DNA from: Herminiimonas sp.
GTDB lineage: Bacteria; Pseudomonadota; Gammaproteobacteria; Burkholderiales; Burkholderiaceae
DNA length: 64,000 bases
Direction: 5' to 3'
Assembly (NCBI RefSeq): GCF_030655415.1
Contig: NZ_JAURVN010000017.1
Span: 21,154-85,153, forward strand
Positions 46,512 to 56,786 of this stretch are shown piece after piece. Position 1 is the first letter of the stretch. Every line of letters starts with the position of its first letter. The notes beneath the pieces are model-generated. The model did no database searches, had not been told where the DNA came from, and saw only the letters and a program-made list of their open reading frames with translations. Made by a program: the position numbers and the translations under genes.

Positions 46512-47576
46512 TTACTGAACGATTTGCGACAACTCGCCTTTTTTGTATTTCTCTGCCATTTTATCAAGCGACAAAGGTTTGATTTTTGAAGCTTGTCCTT
46601 CGCAACCGAAAGCAAGAAAACGCGCTTTACAAACTTGCTTCGCTGCTTCTTTTGCTGGCTTCAAATAATCGCGCGGATCGAACTTCGATGGATTTTCAAT
46701 CAGGTAACGACGGATCGCGCCAGTCATCGCCAAACGGATATCGGTATCGATATTGATCTTGCGCACGCCGTTCTTGATGCCTTCTTGAATTTCTTCCACT
46801 GGCACGCCGTAAGTTTCTTTCATGTCACCACCGAACTCGCGGATTTCTGCGAGCAATTCTTGCGGCACTGATGAAGATCCGTGCATGACCAAATGCGTGT
46901 TTGGAATACGTACGTGGATTTCGCGGATGCGTTCGATCGCGAGAATATCGCCTGTCGGTTTTTTCGTGAATTTGTATGCGCCGTGCGAGGTACCAATCGC
47001 GATAGCCAATGCATCACACTGTGTTTGCTTGACGAAGTCGGCTGCTTGCTCAACGTCGGTCAGCAACTGTTCACGCGTCATTTTGCCATCTGCGCCGTGA
47101 CCGTCTTCTTTGTCGCCCATCATGGTTTCCAGCGAACCAAGCACGCCGAGTTCTGCTTCGACCGTGACGCCGATTGCATGCGAGAACTCAACGACTTTAC
47201 GCGACACTTCGACGTTGTATTCATAGCTGGCAACTGACTTGCCGTCTGCATTCAAGGAACCATCCATCATCACCGATGAAAAACCAGAGCGAATCGCGGC
47301 CATGCAAATCGCTGGCGTTTGGCCGTGATCTTGATGCATGACAACCGGGATGTGCGGATACGCTTCAATCGCCGCTTCAATCAGATGACGCAGGAATGGT
47401 TCACCCGCATATTTACGCGCGCCTGCCGAAGCTTGCATGATCACTGGAGCGCCGACTTCGTCAGCCGCTTCCATGATGGCGGTCACTTGCTCCAGATTGT
47501 TGACGTTGAACGCTGGCAGGCCATAGCCATTTTCAGCAGCGTGGTCTAGCAGTTGGCGCATGGATACGAGTGGCAT
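46512..47576 (-). CDS. fba: Fructose-bisphosphate aldolase, class II
   Basis: A 354-residue zinc aldolase of glycolysis and gluconeogenesis. The zinc ligands are visible in VVMHQDHGQ (about residues 76-84), the Glu in [13 protein letters not shown], and the two C-terminal His in [10 protein letters not shown] and [10 protein letters not shown]. It is closer in length to class IIB enzymes of the Calvin type (about 354). It lies 197 bases downstream of pgk, with no pyruvate kinase gene between them. Confidence 0.96.
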   Translation of the reverse strand: MPLVSMRQLLDHAAENGYGLPAFNVNNLEQVTAIMEAADEVGAPVIMQASAGARKYAGEPFLRHLIEAAIEAYPHIPVVMHQDHGQTPAICMAAIRSGFSSVMMDGSLNADGKSVASYEYNVEVSRKVVEFSHAIGVTVEAELGVLGSLETMMGDKEDGHGADGKMTREQLLTDVEQAADFVKQTQCDALAIAIGTSHGAYKFTKKPTGDILAIERIREIHVRIPNTHLVMHGSSSVPQELLAEIREFGGDMKETYGVPVEEIQEGIKNGVRKINIDTDIRLAMTGAIRRYLIENPSKFDPRDYLKPAKEAAKQVCKARFLAFGCEGQASKIKPLSLDKMAEKYKKGELSQIVQ

Positions 47577-47773
47577 AGTGATTCTCCAAAACAGTAAATT
47601 AAGGTTTGCCGAACAGATGATTTTTATTTGCCACGCGCTTGATCCGCAGCGGCTCTTCCATCATCTTCACAACAAATTAGTTTTAAACATCTGTACTACA
47701 TTTTGCGTGTCTGCATGACGACGGAAATCACACGCAGACATCGCATTAATCATTGATCGTTAATGCATTCACA

Positions 47774-48967
47774 TTACTTGCTGGCGCGTTGCTCCAGAAT
47801 TTCTACAGCTGGCAAAGTTTTTCCTTCGAGGAACTCCAGGAAAGCACCGCCGCCAGTCGAGATGTAACCGATCTTGTCTGCAATATCGTACTTTGCAATC
47901 GCTGCCAAAGTATCGCCACCGCCAGCCACTGAAAACCCTTTGGATTCTGCAATCGCGTGCGCCAAAGTTTTGGTGCCGTTGGCGAACTGATCGAACTCAA
48001 ATACACCGACTGGACCGTTCCAAACAATGGTGCCGGCTTGCGCAATTTGTTTTGCCAAAATCTCGGCAGTCTTCGGTCCGATATCCAGAATCATGTCGTC
48101 GTCGGCTACGTCTTTCACATCCTTGACGGTCGCGGTGGCGGTCGGCGAAAACTCTTTCGCGCAGACCACATCGACTGGAATCGGCACTGAAGCACCACGC
48201 TTTGCCATCATGTCGATGATGACTTTGGCATCACCGATCAGATCTGCTTCTGCCAACGATTTACCAATTTTCAAACCTGCCGCCAGCATGAAGGTATTCG
48301 CGATACCGCCGCCAACAATCAAATTATCAACCTTGTCGGCCAACGTTTTCAAAATAGTTAATTTGGTCGACACCTTGGAGCCAGCAACAATCGCCACCAA
48401 CGGACTAGCCGGTTCGCCCAAAGCTTTGCCCAAGGCATCCAGTTCTGCAGCAAGCAACGGGCCGGCGCAAGCGACGGTCGCATATTTCGCGATGCCGTGC
48501 GTGGTTGCTTCAGCACGATGCGCGGTGCCGAATGCATCGTTCACATAGACATCGCATAGCGCGGCAATTTTCTTGGCGAGCGCTTCATCGTTCTTTTTCT
48601 CGCCCTTGTTGACGCGGCAGTTTTCCAGCAAGACAACTTGGCCGGGCGCGACGTCGACACCGTCTACCCAGTTCTGTTTTAATTCAACCGGCTGACCAAG
48701 CAATTCACTCAGGCGTTTTGCAATCGGTACCAGCGTATCTTCCGGCTTGAACTCACCTTCGACCGGGCGGCCAAGATGCGAGGTCACCATGACGGCAGCG
48801 CCCGCCTTCAAGGCTTGTTGAATTGCCGGTACCGAAGCGCGGATACGCGTGTCTTCAGTAATATTGCCCTGGCTGTCTTGCGGTACGTTGAGATCGGCAC
48901 GGATAAATACGCGCTTGTCCTTCAGTTCATTACGCGCGATCAAATCGCTCAATCTTTTGAATTGCAT
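47774..48967 (-). CDS. pgk: Phosphoglycerate kinase
   Basis: A 397-residue glycolytic kinase. [13 protein letters not shown] (about residues 20-32), VTSHLGRP, and the ATP-site [18 protein letters not shown] and GGGDTLAAI are diagnostic. It is on the same strand as fba. Confidence 0.97.
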   Translation of the reverse strand: MQFKRLSDLIARNELKDKRVFIRADLNVPQDSQGNITEDTRIRASVPAIQQALKAGAAVMVTSHLGRPVEGEFKPEDTLVPIAKRLSELLGQPVELKQNWVDGVDVAPGQVVLLENCRVNKGEKKNDEALAKKIAALCDVYVNDAFGTAHRAEATTHGIAKYATVACAGPLLAAELDALGKALGEPASPLVAIVAGSKVSTKLTILKTLADKVDNLIVGGGIANTFMLAAGLKIGKSLAEADLIGDAKVIIDMMAKRGASVPIPVDVVCAKEFSPTATATVKDVKDVADDDMILDIGPKTAEILAKQIAQAGTIVWNGPVGVFEFDQFANGTKTLAHAIAESKGFSVAGGGDTLAAIAKYDIADKIGYISTGGGAFLEFLEGKTLPAVEILEQRASK

Positions 48968-49353
48968 GGAATTATTCGTTAACAGGTTTGACGAAAGACC
49001 GCTATTTTACCGCACCGAACGGCGCAAAAACCTTGGTTTCATGCCAATGTTCTGTGCGGAAAAAGCGGAAAGGGAGAAAATTGCCGATCAATTCAGTGAA
49101 TTGGCCCAGATGGCAAAGTCACCGGTTAGAAGGTCGCATGCCAAATAGATTCATTTTTGACATCAAATATTATCTTTTAATTATTATTGCGAGAGCGTTA
49201 GTCGCACATCGGCAACCCAGATACTTGGCAATAAGCAAACGACATCCATCAATAATATTTACAGAAACGATCCTGCCGAGCTAACGCTGCCCTCATTTTT
49301 CCTGCCGGAATCCGTTAAAATCGGGGTCTTGCAAAAATATTGTGGAGCTCAAA
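48968..49353. other. Intergenic region pgk-ilvE
   Basis: About 385 bases between divergent genes. I see no supported gene, RNA or repeat. A short frame at 49039-49146 has no ribosome site or recognisable sequence. Confidence 0.5.
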
Positions 49354-50268
49354 ATGTCGATGTCTGATCGCGACGGCAAAATTTGGAAAGACGGCCAATT
49401 AATAGACTGGCGCGATGCCAACATCCACATTCTGACTCACTCGCTGCACTACGGCATGGCGGTTTTTGAAGGCGTACGCGCCTATAAAACCGACAAAGGT
49501 ACGGCGATCTTCCGCCTGCGCGAACACACGGAACGCCTGTTCAATTCCGCCAAAATATTCCAGATGAATATCCCTTTCGATCAGGAAACGGTGATGCAGG
49601 CGCAATTGCAAGTCGTGCGCGAGAACAAGCTAGAAAGCTGCTATTTGCGTCCATTAGTCTGGATCGGCGATGAAAAACTCGGCATCTCTGCCAAAGGCAA
49701 CAAGATTCACATCGCCGTTGCAGCTTGGCCGTGGGGAGCCTATCTTGGCGAAGATGGCCTCAACAAAGGCATACGCGTCAAAACCTCATCCTTCAGTCGG
49801 CACCACGTAAATGTATCGATGGTGCGCGCCAAGGCATCCGGCTATTACATCAACTCCATCCTCGCCAATCAGGAAGCACTGGCTGACGGGTACGATGAAG
49901 CGCTGTTGCTGGACACCGACGGCTATGTATCCGAAGGCTCGGGCGAAAACGTATTCATCGTCAGGAAAGGCAAAATTTACACGCCAGATCTGGCTTCTTG
50001 CCTGGACGGCATCACGCGCGATTCGCTCGTCACGATTGCACGCGATCTCGGAATCGAAGTAATCGAAAAACGCATCACCCGCGACGAGGTGTATTGCGCG
50101 GATGAAGCCTTCTTTACCGGCACAGCCGCCGAAGTCACACCGATACGCGAGCTGGATAACCGCGCCATCGGCAAACGCGGCGCCATTACCGAAAAACTGC
50201 AGACTGTGTTTTTCGATGCCGTTGCCGGCCGCGCACCTCAATATAGCCATTGGCTGACGATCGTTTGA
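49354..50268 (+). CDS. ilvE: Branched-chain amino acid aminotransferase
   Basis: A 304-residue fold-type IV PLP enzyme. The start is ATG 49354, with GGAG six bases upstream; a GTG four codons earlier is rejected. HSLHYGMAVFEGVRAY (about 28-43), the PLP lysine in MVRAKASGYYINSI, and EALLLDTDGYVSEGSGENVFIV are IlvE motifs. It makes leucine, isoleucine and valine. Confidence 0.95.
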   Translation: MSMSDRDGKIWKDGQLIDWRDANIHILTHSLHYGMAVFEGVRAYKTDKGTAIFRLREHTERLFNSAKIFQMNIPFDQETVMQAQLQVVRENKLESCYLRPLVWIGDEKLGISAKGNKIHIAVAAWPWGAYLGEDGLNKGIRVKTSSFSRHHVNVSMVRAKASGYYINSILANQEALADGYDEALLLDTDGYVSEGSGENVFIVRKGKIYTPDLASCLDGITRDSLVTIARDLGIEVIEKRITRDEVYCADEAFFTGTAAEVTPIRELDNRAIGKRGAITEKLQTVFFDAVAGRAPQYSHWLTIV

Positions 50269-50402
50269 GCTACGGCTTGGAAGCGCTGATTATTTGCTAT
50301 ACGATAGCCCCGCTTCACTTTACTATCTGCAACACGCAGCAAAGGTTTAACGCCTCAACAGCGTAATTCAGCAATTATTCATCAAGCAATTCGGAGAATC
50401 AC

Positions 50403-50603
50403 ATGACACAAGCAGCGCAAACCGCGTCCGCAATCGAACTCGACGGCAAAGATTTGCCAGCCTACTGCCCAAATCCGGCGATGCCAATCTGGAGCTCGCA
50501 TCCACGCGTTTTCCTTGAAATGTCACATGGCGGCGAAGCAAAATGTCCATATTGCGGCACGCTTTATCGCCTGAAGGCCGGCGCAGTCGTACACGGTCAC
50601 TAA
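50403..50603 (+). CDS. Small zinc-finger protein (NDUFS6-like CHCC type)
   Basis: A 66-residue protein carrying the zf-CHCC pattern YCPNPAMPIWSSHPRVFLEM then CPYCGTLYRL: a Cys, His, Cys, Cys set seen in the 13-kDa accessory subunit of complex I and its bacterial relatives. It binds zinc; the role in bacteria is uncertain. It starts 134 bases after ilvE and ends nine bases before the SnoaL-like gene. Confidence 0.88.
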   Translation: MTQAAQTASAIELDGKDLPAYCPNPAMPIWSSHPRVFLEMSHGGEAKCPYCGTLYRLKAGAVVHGH

Positions 50604-50612
50604 TAGACAATC

Positions 50613-51044
50613 ATGCCAAAAACACGCAAGCAGTTCGGCACGGCAGACGATATAGAAATCGCCTTGTACGATGCAATCGGCCGCGCCGATCTGGAAGCGT
50701 TGATGGCATTGTGGGCAGACGATGAAGAAATTGTCTGCATCCATCCCGACGGCACGCGCCTGATCGGGTATGCCGCAATCCGTGCATCGTGGGAAGAGAT
50801 TTTTTCCCGCGGTGGTGTACACATCTTGCCACTGCAATTACACGCATCGCACAATCTGATGTCTTCGGTACACAACCTGATTGAAGCTGTGTATACGACG
50901 GATGGCACGCAACGTGATGTACATATACTTGCCACCAACGTCTACGTTAAAACGGCGGCGGGTTGGCGTATCGTATTGCATCATGCTTCAACAGCACCAG
51001 GCAAAGCCAAAACGGAGCTAGTCGCAAGCAATGTGTTGCATTGA
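50613..51044 (+). CDS. SnoaL/DUF4440-like (NTF2 fold) protein
   Basis: A 143-residue protein with the NTF2-like pattern: IEIALYDAIGRADLEALMALWADDEEIVCIHPDGTRLIGYAAIRASWEEIF over residues 12-62, ending in a beta-strand GWRIVLHHAS. The ligand and reaction are unknown, as for most of the family. It is probably co-transcribed with the zinc-finger gene upstream (nine bases). Confidence 0.85.
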   Translation: MPKTRKQFGTADDIEIALYDAIGRADLEALMALWADDEEIVCIHPDGTRLIGYAAIRASWEEIFSRGGVHILPLQLHASHNLMSSVHNLIEAVYTTDGTQRDVHILATNVYVKTAAGWRIVLHHASTAPGKAKTELVASNVLH

Positions 51045-51169
51045 TCGATGCGCTGCTCGATCAAACAGATCCTTTGCAATACAAGCATTTAGTCATGTTT
51101 CAGTAAACGCAGCATCTGCGCATCAATAAATCTACCTGCCTTACCCCACTCAACGGATTGATTACTTCG

Positions 51170-52126
51170 ATGATCTACCCCGCTCCACGCTGGCTTCCTG
51201 GCGGCCATCTACAAACCATTTATCCGGCAAAATTCATCGCAAAACCTGCAGTCGCCTATAGACGCGAACGGTGGGATACGCCCGACAATGATTTCATCGA
51301 TCTGGATTTTGTCGATGGCAAAGCGGGCCTGCCGTTCATTGTCATGTTCCATGGTTTGGAAGGCTCATCGAATAGTCATTACGCACGCGCACTGATGACA
51401 CACATTGCCGCGCTCGGATGGTCAGGTGCCGTCGTACATTTTCGCGGCTGCTCGGGTGAACTGAATCGTGCACCACGCTTTTATCATTCAGGCGATGCGC
51501 GTGAAATCGAGTGGATTTTGCGCAAGTTGGCACCTTATGCACGCGAACGTGGTGCCAACAAATTTTATGCAAGCGGCGTTTCCCTAGGCGGTAACGCGCT
51601 GTTGCGATGGCTGGGAGAATCACAACATCAAGCCGACATCGTCGATGCTGCCTGTGCGATTTCTGCTCCACTTGATTTGGCTGGCGGCGGCGCAGCATTA
51701 TCGCGCGGCTTCAATATGCTTTACACCCGCATATTCCTGGAAACACTCAAACCTAAATGTTTGGATAAACTCAAGCAATTTCCTGGTCTGTACGATCGCG
51801 ACACGATGATGAATGCGCGCGATTTATATGCGTTCGACAATGTCGTCACCGCGCCTTTGCATGGCTATCTCAACACAGATGATTATTGGAAGCGCGCCAG
51901 TGCCAAATACGTTCTGAATGACATCACTGTTCCAACGCTGGTATTGAATGCGCAAAACGATCCATTTCTGCCGAGAGAATATTTGCCTACAACGGCAACA
52001 AGTGCCAAGGTCAAGCTGGAACAACCTGCGCACGGCGGACATGTAGGCTTTACTGTTGGACCATTTTCTGGAAAATTGAACTGGCTGCCGCAACGCATGG
52101 TCAACTTTCTTGAAAATGCCAACTAG
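51170..52126 (+). CDS. YheT-family alpha/beta hydrolase
   Basis: A 318-residue hydrolase from ATG 51170; the TTG four codons upstream is not used. PGGHLQTIYPAKF near the N-terminus and FHGLEGSSNSHYARAL (about 60-75) mark the YheT/UPF0017 family. The nucleophile elbow is SGVSLGGNALL (about 140-150), with acid and His in NAQNDPFLP and PAHGGHVGF. It is an esterase or lipase of unknown substrate. The next gene starts 15 bases later. Confidence 0.9.
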   Translation: MIYPAPRWLPGGHLQTIYPAKFIAKPAVAYRRERWDTPDNDFIDLDFVDGKAGLPFIVMFHGLEGSSNSHYARALMTHIAALGWSGAVVHFRGCSGELNRAPRFYHSGDAREIEWILRKLAPYARERGANKFYASGVSLGGNALLRWLGESQHQADIVDAACAISAPLDLAGGGAALSRGFNMLYTRIFLETLKPKCLDKLKQFPGLYDRDTMMNARDLYAFDNVVTAPLHGYLNTDDYWKRASAKYVLNDITVPTLVLNAQNDPFLPREYLPTTATSAKVKLEQPAHGGHVGFTVGPFSGKLNWLPQRMVNFLENAN

Positions 52127-52141
52127 AAGCAAGGACAACTG

Positions 52142-52741
52142 ATGGATGCAATCGTCGAGCAAGCACTGGCAAAATGGCCGAACGTAACGCACTGCTACGG
52201 TTGGCTGGCGCTCGACGCGCGCGGCAACTGGCGCATGCGCAACGAACATGCACAAGCGCATGATCTGCCCGGCGATAAGATTACTCAACCGGCCTTGCGT
52301 GGCTTCATTAACCGCAACTACACTAGCGATGAACAAGGCCGCTGGTATTTTCAAAACGGGCCGCAACGAGTGTATGTCGATCTTGAAGTTGCGCCTTACA
52401 TCGCACACACTGAACCGACATATGGATTCGTTCTGCAAACAGGTACACATCTGTCTACGATTGACTCTGTCTGGCTTAGCGATTCAGGAAAATTATTTTT
52501 GCAAGGCGAAGGAAAATTCGCATTGCTGGACGATAGAGATCTGACTCAATGCTTGAGCAAGCTATTGCTGAATGATGAAAATGTAGCGGATGAAAAATTG
52601 ATGATGTGGCTGGAACAGCAGGGAGCGAGTGGCGCGCTATCGTTGCAATCTGACGGTAAAAAAATAGCAGTCAATTACATAGAAGAAGCGGTCATCAGCG
52701 AACAGTTCAAATTCGTAAAAAAGCCACAACCATCAATCTGA
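52142..52741 (+). CDS. Conserved hypothetical protein (possibly DUF2946 family)
   Basis: A 199-residue soluble protein: WPNVTHCYGWLALDARGNWRMRNE (residues 13-36) followed by a mixed beta region with PQRVYVDLEVAPYI. I know similar proteins from Burkholderiales, which I believe are labelled DUF2946, but I am not certain. No catalytic motif is visible. It probably shares a transcript with the YheT hydrolase (15-base gap). Confidence 0.7.
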   Translation: MDAIVEQALAKWPNVTHCYGWLALDARGNWRMRNEHAQAHDLPGDKITQPALRGFINRNYTSDEQGRWYFQNGPQRVYVDLEVAPYIAHTEPTYGFVLQTGTHLSTIDSVWLSDSGKLFLQGEGKFALLDDRDLTQCLSKLLLNDENVADEKLMMWLEQQGASGALSLQSDGKKIAVNYIEEAVISEQFKFVKKPQPSI

Positions 52742-52855
52742 ATCATTGCTACGCTAATTGATCTTTGTGATTCAGCGCAAATTAGCAATTCAATATTCTG
52801 AGAACTGTTCCTGTTGTCGCCTTCACCGGCATCACAAGCACAAGCAAGCTATCAA

Positions 52856-54370
52856 TCAGCCCTCTTTTTCCAAGCGAATCTCTTCCATACGCTGCGCCTT
52901 CATTTCGCGTTCACGCGCATCGATAATCGACTGATCGTAAAACGATGCATCCGGGGCTTTACGCGCAATTGATAACTGCTGAATAGCAGCAGGTAAACTA
53001 CCTTTTAATGCATACGATTCTGCCAATGCCAAATGCTGCTGCGCTTGCTTGTTTAATGCAGCATAGGTTTTGGCCAACCTATCGTAAAGCTTAGGTTCGC
53101 TTCGATACAGCTGCACCTGGTCGCGCAAAAATGTCACCGCATCTTCATATCGTCCGGCAGCATAAAGTGCGTCTGCATATTGATGCGCAATCCCGCGTGA
53201 CAAAGGAAATTCGCTGCGCGCAAGCTCGGCCTCATCCAATGCCTCCTTCGCTTGATTCGCAGCCAAGTTAATATCAATAGCGAGGCTACTCAGTACCGCA
53301 TTCTTTGCTTTAGGCGAACCATTTTTCCAGGCGGCCTGCGCGTCATCCTGCATGCTCTGTGCTTTTTTTGTTTGCCCTTGCTTGAGCGCGACAAAAGCCA
53401 AACCATATTTCCCTGCAATGATCGAAGTGCGTGTTTTTTGCTGTAGTTGCCGCTCAAAAGAGGCTGCTGCTTCAATCAACCCTTGCGGCGATGAATCTTG
53501 CAAAACCTTTACGCGCGCTTGAATCAAGGGGAAATCCAGGCTATCCGCATGCTGCCGATAACCTTGATCACGCGTCCTTGCCTCGATATCGGCAATCCGC
53601 TCCGTCGTCATCGGATGTGAGCGTAAATACGGCGGCGCATTATCGGTGTAGTTGCGACTGGCTTGCTGCAAGCGGCCAAAAAAATTGATCATGCCGGACG
53701 TTTCAAAACCAGCTTCACGCATTATCTGCAAACCTACGCGATCCGCCTCACGTTCCGCATCACGACTGAAGTTAAGTTGACGTTGCATTGCCAAACCCTG
53801 CCCGCCCATCATCATCGCCATACCAGCATCCGGGCTAGAGCTTAATGCCAATGCACCCAACACCATCGCAGCCAGCGGAATCAACATGTCCTGCTTCTGC
53901 TTACCCAACATGCGGGCAATATGACGTTGTGCGACGTGGCCAATTTCATGCGCCATCACTGAAGCAAGTTCAGACTCATTTTGCGCTGCCAACACCAGCG
54001 CCGAATGCACACCGATAAACCCACCCGGTAATGCAAACGCATTCAGCATCGGATCGCGCACCGCGAAGAAGAAAAAATCATACTGCGTTTCGCCACGCGC
54101 TTCTGGCCGCACTGCGAGCAGGCTATTACCCAGATTTTCTAAATATTCTTGCAACGGCTCATCATCGAGATAATCACGATTACGTCGAATCTCCTTCATG
54201 ATCTGTTCACCCAGCTTGCGCTCCATCAACGGCGACAATTCTTCCCGTTCAGTATCACCAAGGCTGGGTAGGGTCTGCGCGATGGCAGACGAAGGCGCGA
54301 TCGCGGGCGGCAGAGCACAAGCGAGCAGCATGGCAGCCAATGCGGCAGATCGCAAAGGAAGTCGCGGCAT
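52856..54370 (-). CDS. BepA-like M48 zinc metalloprotease with TPR
   Basis: About 504 residues from ATG 54370, directly before a signal peptide ending near AIAQ. The M48 domain has HEIGHVAQRH (about residues 140-149) with the third zinc ligand in the DAEREADRVGLQIM segment (about 205). TPR-type helices occupy about 290-490. This is the YfgC/BepA architecture: a periplasmic protease and chaperone that repairs or removes stalled outer-membrane proteins such as LptD. Divergent from moaC. A GTG at 54406 is a possible alternative start but would place 12 residues ahead of the signal peptide. Confidence 0.9.
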   Translation of the reverse strand: MPRLPLRSAALAAMLLACALPPAIAPSSAIAQTLPSLGDTEREELSPLMERKLGEQIMKEIRRNRDYLDDEPLQEYLENLGNSLLAVRPEARGETQYDFFFFAVRDPMLNAFALPGGFIGVHSALVLAAQNESELASVMAHEIGHVAQRHIARMLGKQKQDMLIPLAAMVLGALALSSSPDAGMAMMMGGQGLAMQRQLNFSRDAEREADRVGLQIMREAGFETSGMINFFGRLQQASRNYTDNAPPYLRSHPMTTERIADIEARTRDQGYRQHADSLDFPLIQARVKVLQDSSPQGLIEAAASFERQLQQKTRTSIIAGKYGLAFVALKQGQTKKAQSMQDDAQAAWKNGSPKAKNAVLSSLAIDINLAANQAKEALDEAELARSEFPLSRGIAHQYADALYAAGRYEDAVTFLRDQVQLYRSEPKLYDRLAKTYAALNKQAQQHLALAESYALKGSLPAAIQQLSIARKAPDASFYDQSIIDAREREMKAQRMEEIRLEKEG

Positions 54371-54471
54371 AAAATTAGTAGTTTGCAAAATGGATTTCAG
54401 TTTCACGATGCTATGATACCCGCTCAACACTATCGTTCCACTCTTCCAGCCGCAAACGCTTTCCTGCCATC

Positions 54472-54984
54472 ATGACATCACAAAAAGACAACGACCAAAC
54501 TTCCGCCGCCAACGATGGCCTGACCCATTTCGACGCCACCGGCCAAGCGCACATGGTCGATGTCGGCAGCAAGAATGAAACCCACCGCATCGCAATAGCC
54601 AGCGGCATTATCCGCATGAAACCGGAAACACTCGCGATCATAGAATCAGGCACCGCTAAAAAAGGCGATGTACTAGGCATAGCCCGCATCGCCGCCATCA
54701 TGGGTGCAAAGCGCACTAGTGATTTGATTCCGCTGTGTCATCCACTTGCATTGACACGCGTCACGGTTGATTTTTCTGTGGACCGCACACAGTCCAGCAT
54801 AGGCTGCACCGCGCAGGTAGAAACTTTTGGTAAAACCGGCGTGGAAATGGAAGCACTGACCGCCGTGCAGATCGGGTTATTGACGATTTACGATATGTGC
54901 AAGGCGGTGGATAGAGGGATGACGATGATGGATATTAAAGTGCTGGAAAAGCATGGTGGAAAGTCGGGGGATTGGAGCGCGTAA
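54472..54984 (+). CDS. moaC: Cyclic pyranopterin monophosphate synthase
   Basis: A 170-residue molybdenum-cofactor enzyme. [22 protein letters not shown] (about 18-39), [16 protein letters not shown] (about 81-96) and [11 protein letters not shown] are diagnostic of MoaC. It is single here; other moa genes are not in this window. Convergent with the TPR membrane protein. Confidence 0.96.
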   Translation: MTSQKDNDQTSAANDGLTHFDATGQAHMVDVGSKNETHRIAIASGIIRMKPETLAIIESGTAKKGDVLGIARIAAIMGAKRTSDLIPLCHPLALTRVTVDFSVDRTQSSIGCTAQVETFGKTGVEMEALTAVQIGLLTIYDMCKAVDRGMTMMDIKVLEKHGGKSGDWSA

Positions 54985-55032
54985 GCCCCATCTTGGTTTA
55001 TTCCCCCTTAGTTTTCCAATTTAGACTCTAAG

Positions 55033-56724
55033 CTACGAGCCGCTATTTTTACAGCCATAAGCCACCCCAAACGCGCATAGTTTTTTATAATTCAAACGTG
55101 CAGCATCCAGTTCACCAATTGCCTCATAGGTTTTTGCTAGGCCTAGATACGGTTTGGCATACTGATTATCTAATTCCGCAGCTTTTGTGAAATCTATCAA
55201 TGCTTTTTTGTATTCGCCTGTCGCAAAATACAGCGCACCGCGATCATTGTATGCATAAGGATACTCTGGATAGATCAACAAAGCCTTGTCGTAATCTTTT
55301 AGCGCCTGCGGGTACATTTTCAATCTTGCAAAATTCAAACCGCGGTTATGGTAAATCCGCTCCGCTCCAGGTATCGCATCTTTATTTTCGATTAGTCGTG
55401 CTGCATCATCCCAAAGCAACAATGGGTGCGTAAAAGTAGTTAACCGCTCCCACGTCAATGGAATCATCAGAATCGCGATCGCAGTCATTACCCACACCGC
55501 GCGCTTGGCAGAAAGTTTTTGCAACAAAAACGGCGCTGCTGCGAATATACCTATCATCCATAAATAACTGCGATACAGAACAAACGATTCTTGAATTCGT
55601 ACGGCCGAAAATTCTGTCGCAAACAGTAGCCATGGAAACAACATGGCAAATCCTAGCAAACCCTTCGCGTGCCCTTTTATCAGTAAATAAACAGCGACGA
55701 CGGGATACAAAATGAACGCGAACAAACCAACTGTTTGAGGCCATGACAAGAATGTCGTTGCAAATCCTTCTTTCATATCCACAGACATCCACGCGGGACT
55801 TGGCAATATCCAGAGAAGCAAATATTTAAAGAACAGAAAGGACTGGGTCAATATGGATAAGGGATAAGCCGATTCGGGATTAAATTCTGGATGAATCTGA
55901 GCCAAACGAGACAACATGCTATTTCCGCTAATTTCGTAGGCTTGACCTAGTATGCTTCTAGACTTGTATTGATAAACAACAAATAATGCAATCAATCCAT
56001 ATAGCACAAAAGTTGGCAGAACTTCTCGCAGAAGTTGTCGACTAGGTTTCTTGATCAAGAAAAGCAAAGCCAATGCGACGGCAGGCGCCATAATCGCGTG
56101 CTCTTTTGAAAGCACTGCGAACAAATATGCCACAGAAGATGCAAAGAAATACCAACCACTACGGCGAACCAGACCAAGCAACAAGGTATTGAGCATGATG
56201 AGCACAAAACACGTTGCCATCAAGGTCGAGCGCTGGGATAAATACGTCACCGCATACACAGCGGCAGGATGCATTGCAAAGATTAATGCAGAAAAAAAAG
56301 CCGTCCACTTTGATGAAAGAATATTGATCGTAGAAGTTGACGCATTGGTCAGAACATCGCTATCTGGAATGACCGTTTCAAACAATTTACGTAAAAACAC
56401 AAATAACAGAATCGTATTTGCGATGTGCAACAGGTTATTCCCTAGATGAAACCAGATCAAATCTAAACCCAACAATTCACGTGTCCACTCAAAGGTTGCA
56501 TAAGGTAACCAGCGAAGATCAAAACTAAAGACTTTTTCTAAATACTCTTTGTGAACAGAACCATCAAAAAAATATATGTCATCGAAAACAACCGGATTCC
56601 ATAAAAATTTTCCATAAACTGCGGCTATAAAAACACCAAGAAATAGCATGGGGAAATAAACCGATTGGCCTATTTTTCTAAAAGACCTGTTTACAACTAT
56701 TAGAATGGACATGAAAAATTGCAT
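55033..56724 (-). CDS. TPR-containing membrane glycosyltransferase-like protein (TMTC-like)
   Basis: A 563-residue protein with about ten transmembrane segments over residues 20-430 and a C-terminal set of three TPR repeats (about 455-560). The first loop has NPVVFDDIYFFDGS, an acidic Asp-Asp motif placed as in GT-C mannosyltransferases of the TMTC/PMT kind. It is encoded immediately after the type IV pilin on the same strand, with a terminator between them, and may glycosylate pilin or an exported protein. That substrate is inferred only from location. An alternative ATG is at 56712. Confidence 0.75.
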   Translation of the reverse strand: MQFFMSILIVVNRSFRKIGQSVYFPMLFLGVFIAAVYGKFLWNPVVFDDIYFFDGSVHKEYLEKVFSFDLRWLPYATFEWTRELLGLDLIWFHLGNNLLHIANTILLFVFLRKLFETVIPDSDVLTNASTSTINILSSKWTAFFSALIFAMHPAAVYAVTYLSQRSTLMATCFVLIMLNTLLLGLVRRSGWYFFASSVAYLFAVLSKEHAIMAPAVALALLFLIKKPSRQLLREVLPTFVLYGLIALFVVYQYKSRSILGQAYEISGNSMLSRLAQIHPEFNPESAYPLSILTQSFLFFKYLLLWILPSPAWMSVDMKEGFATTFLSWPQTVGLFAFILYPVVAVYLLIKGHAKGLLGFAMLFPWLLFATEFSAVRIQESFVLYRSYLWMIGIFAAAPFLLQKLSAKRAVWVMTAIAILMIPLTWERLTTFTHPLLLWDDAARLIENKDAIPGAERIYHNRGLNFARLKMYPQALKDYDKALLIYPEYPYAYNDRGALYFATGEYKKALIDFTKAAELDNQYAKPYLGLAKTYEAIGELDAARLNYKKLCAFGVAYGCKNSGS

Positions 56725-56740
56725 TTTTAATTGACGTAAA

Positions 56741-56765
56741 AAAGCACTCCGTAAGGAGTGCTTTT
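56741..56765 (-). terminator. Terminator of the pilin gene
   Basis: A perfect AAGCACTCC/GGAGTGCTT hairpin with a four-base loop, flanked by A and T runs on both sides, so it may work in both directions. It lies 22 bases after the pilin stop. Confidence 0.9.
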
Positions 56766-56786
56766 ACAAAAATCTAAAAGGCTATG

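Noticed and set aside
49039..49146. 35-codon frame in the pgk-ilvE gap
   Set aside because: Has a start codon but no ribosome site, and no recognisable sequence.
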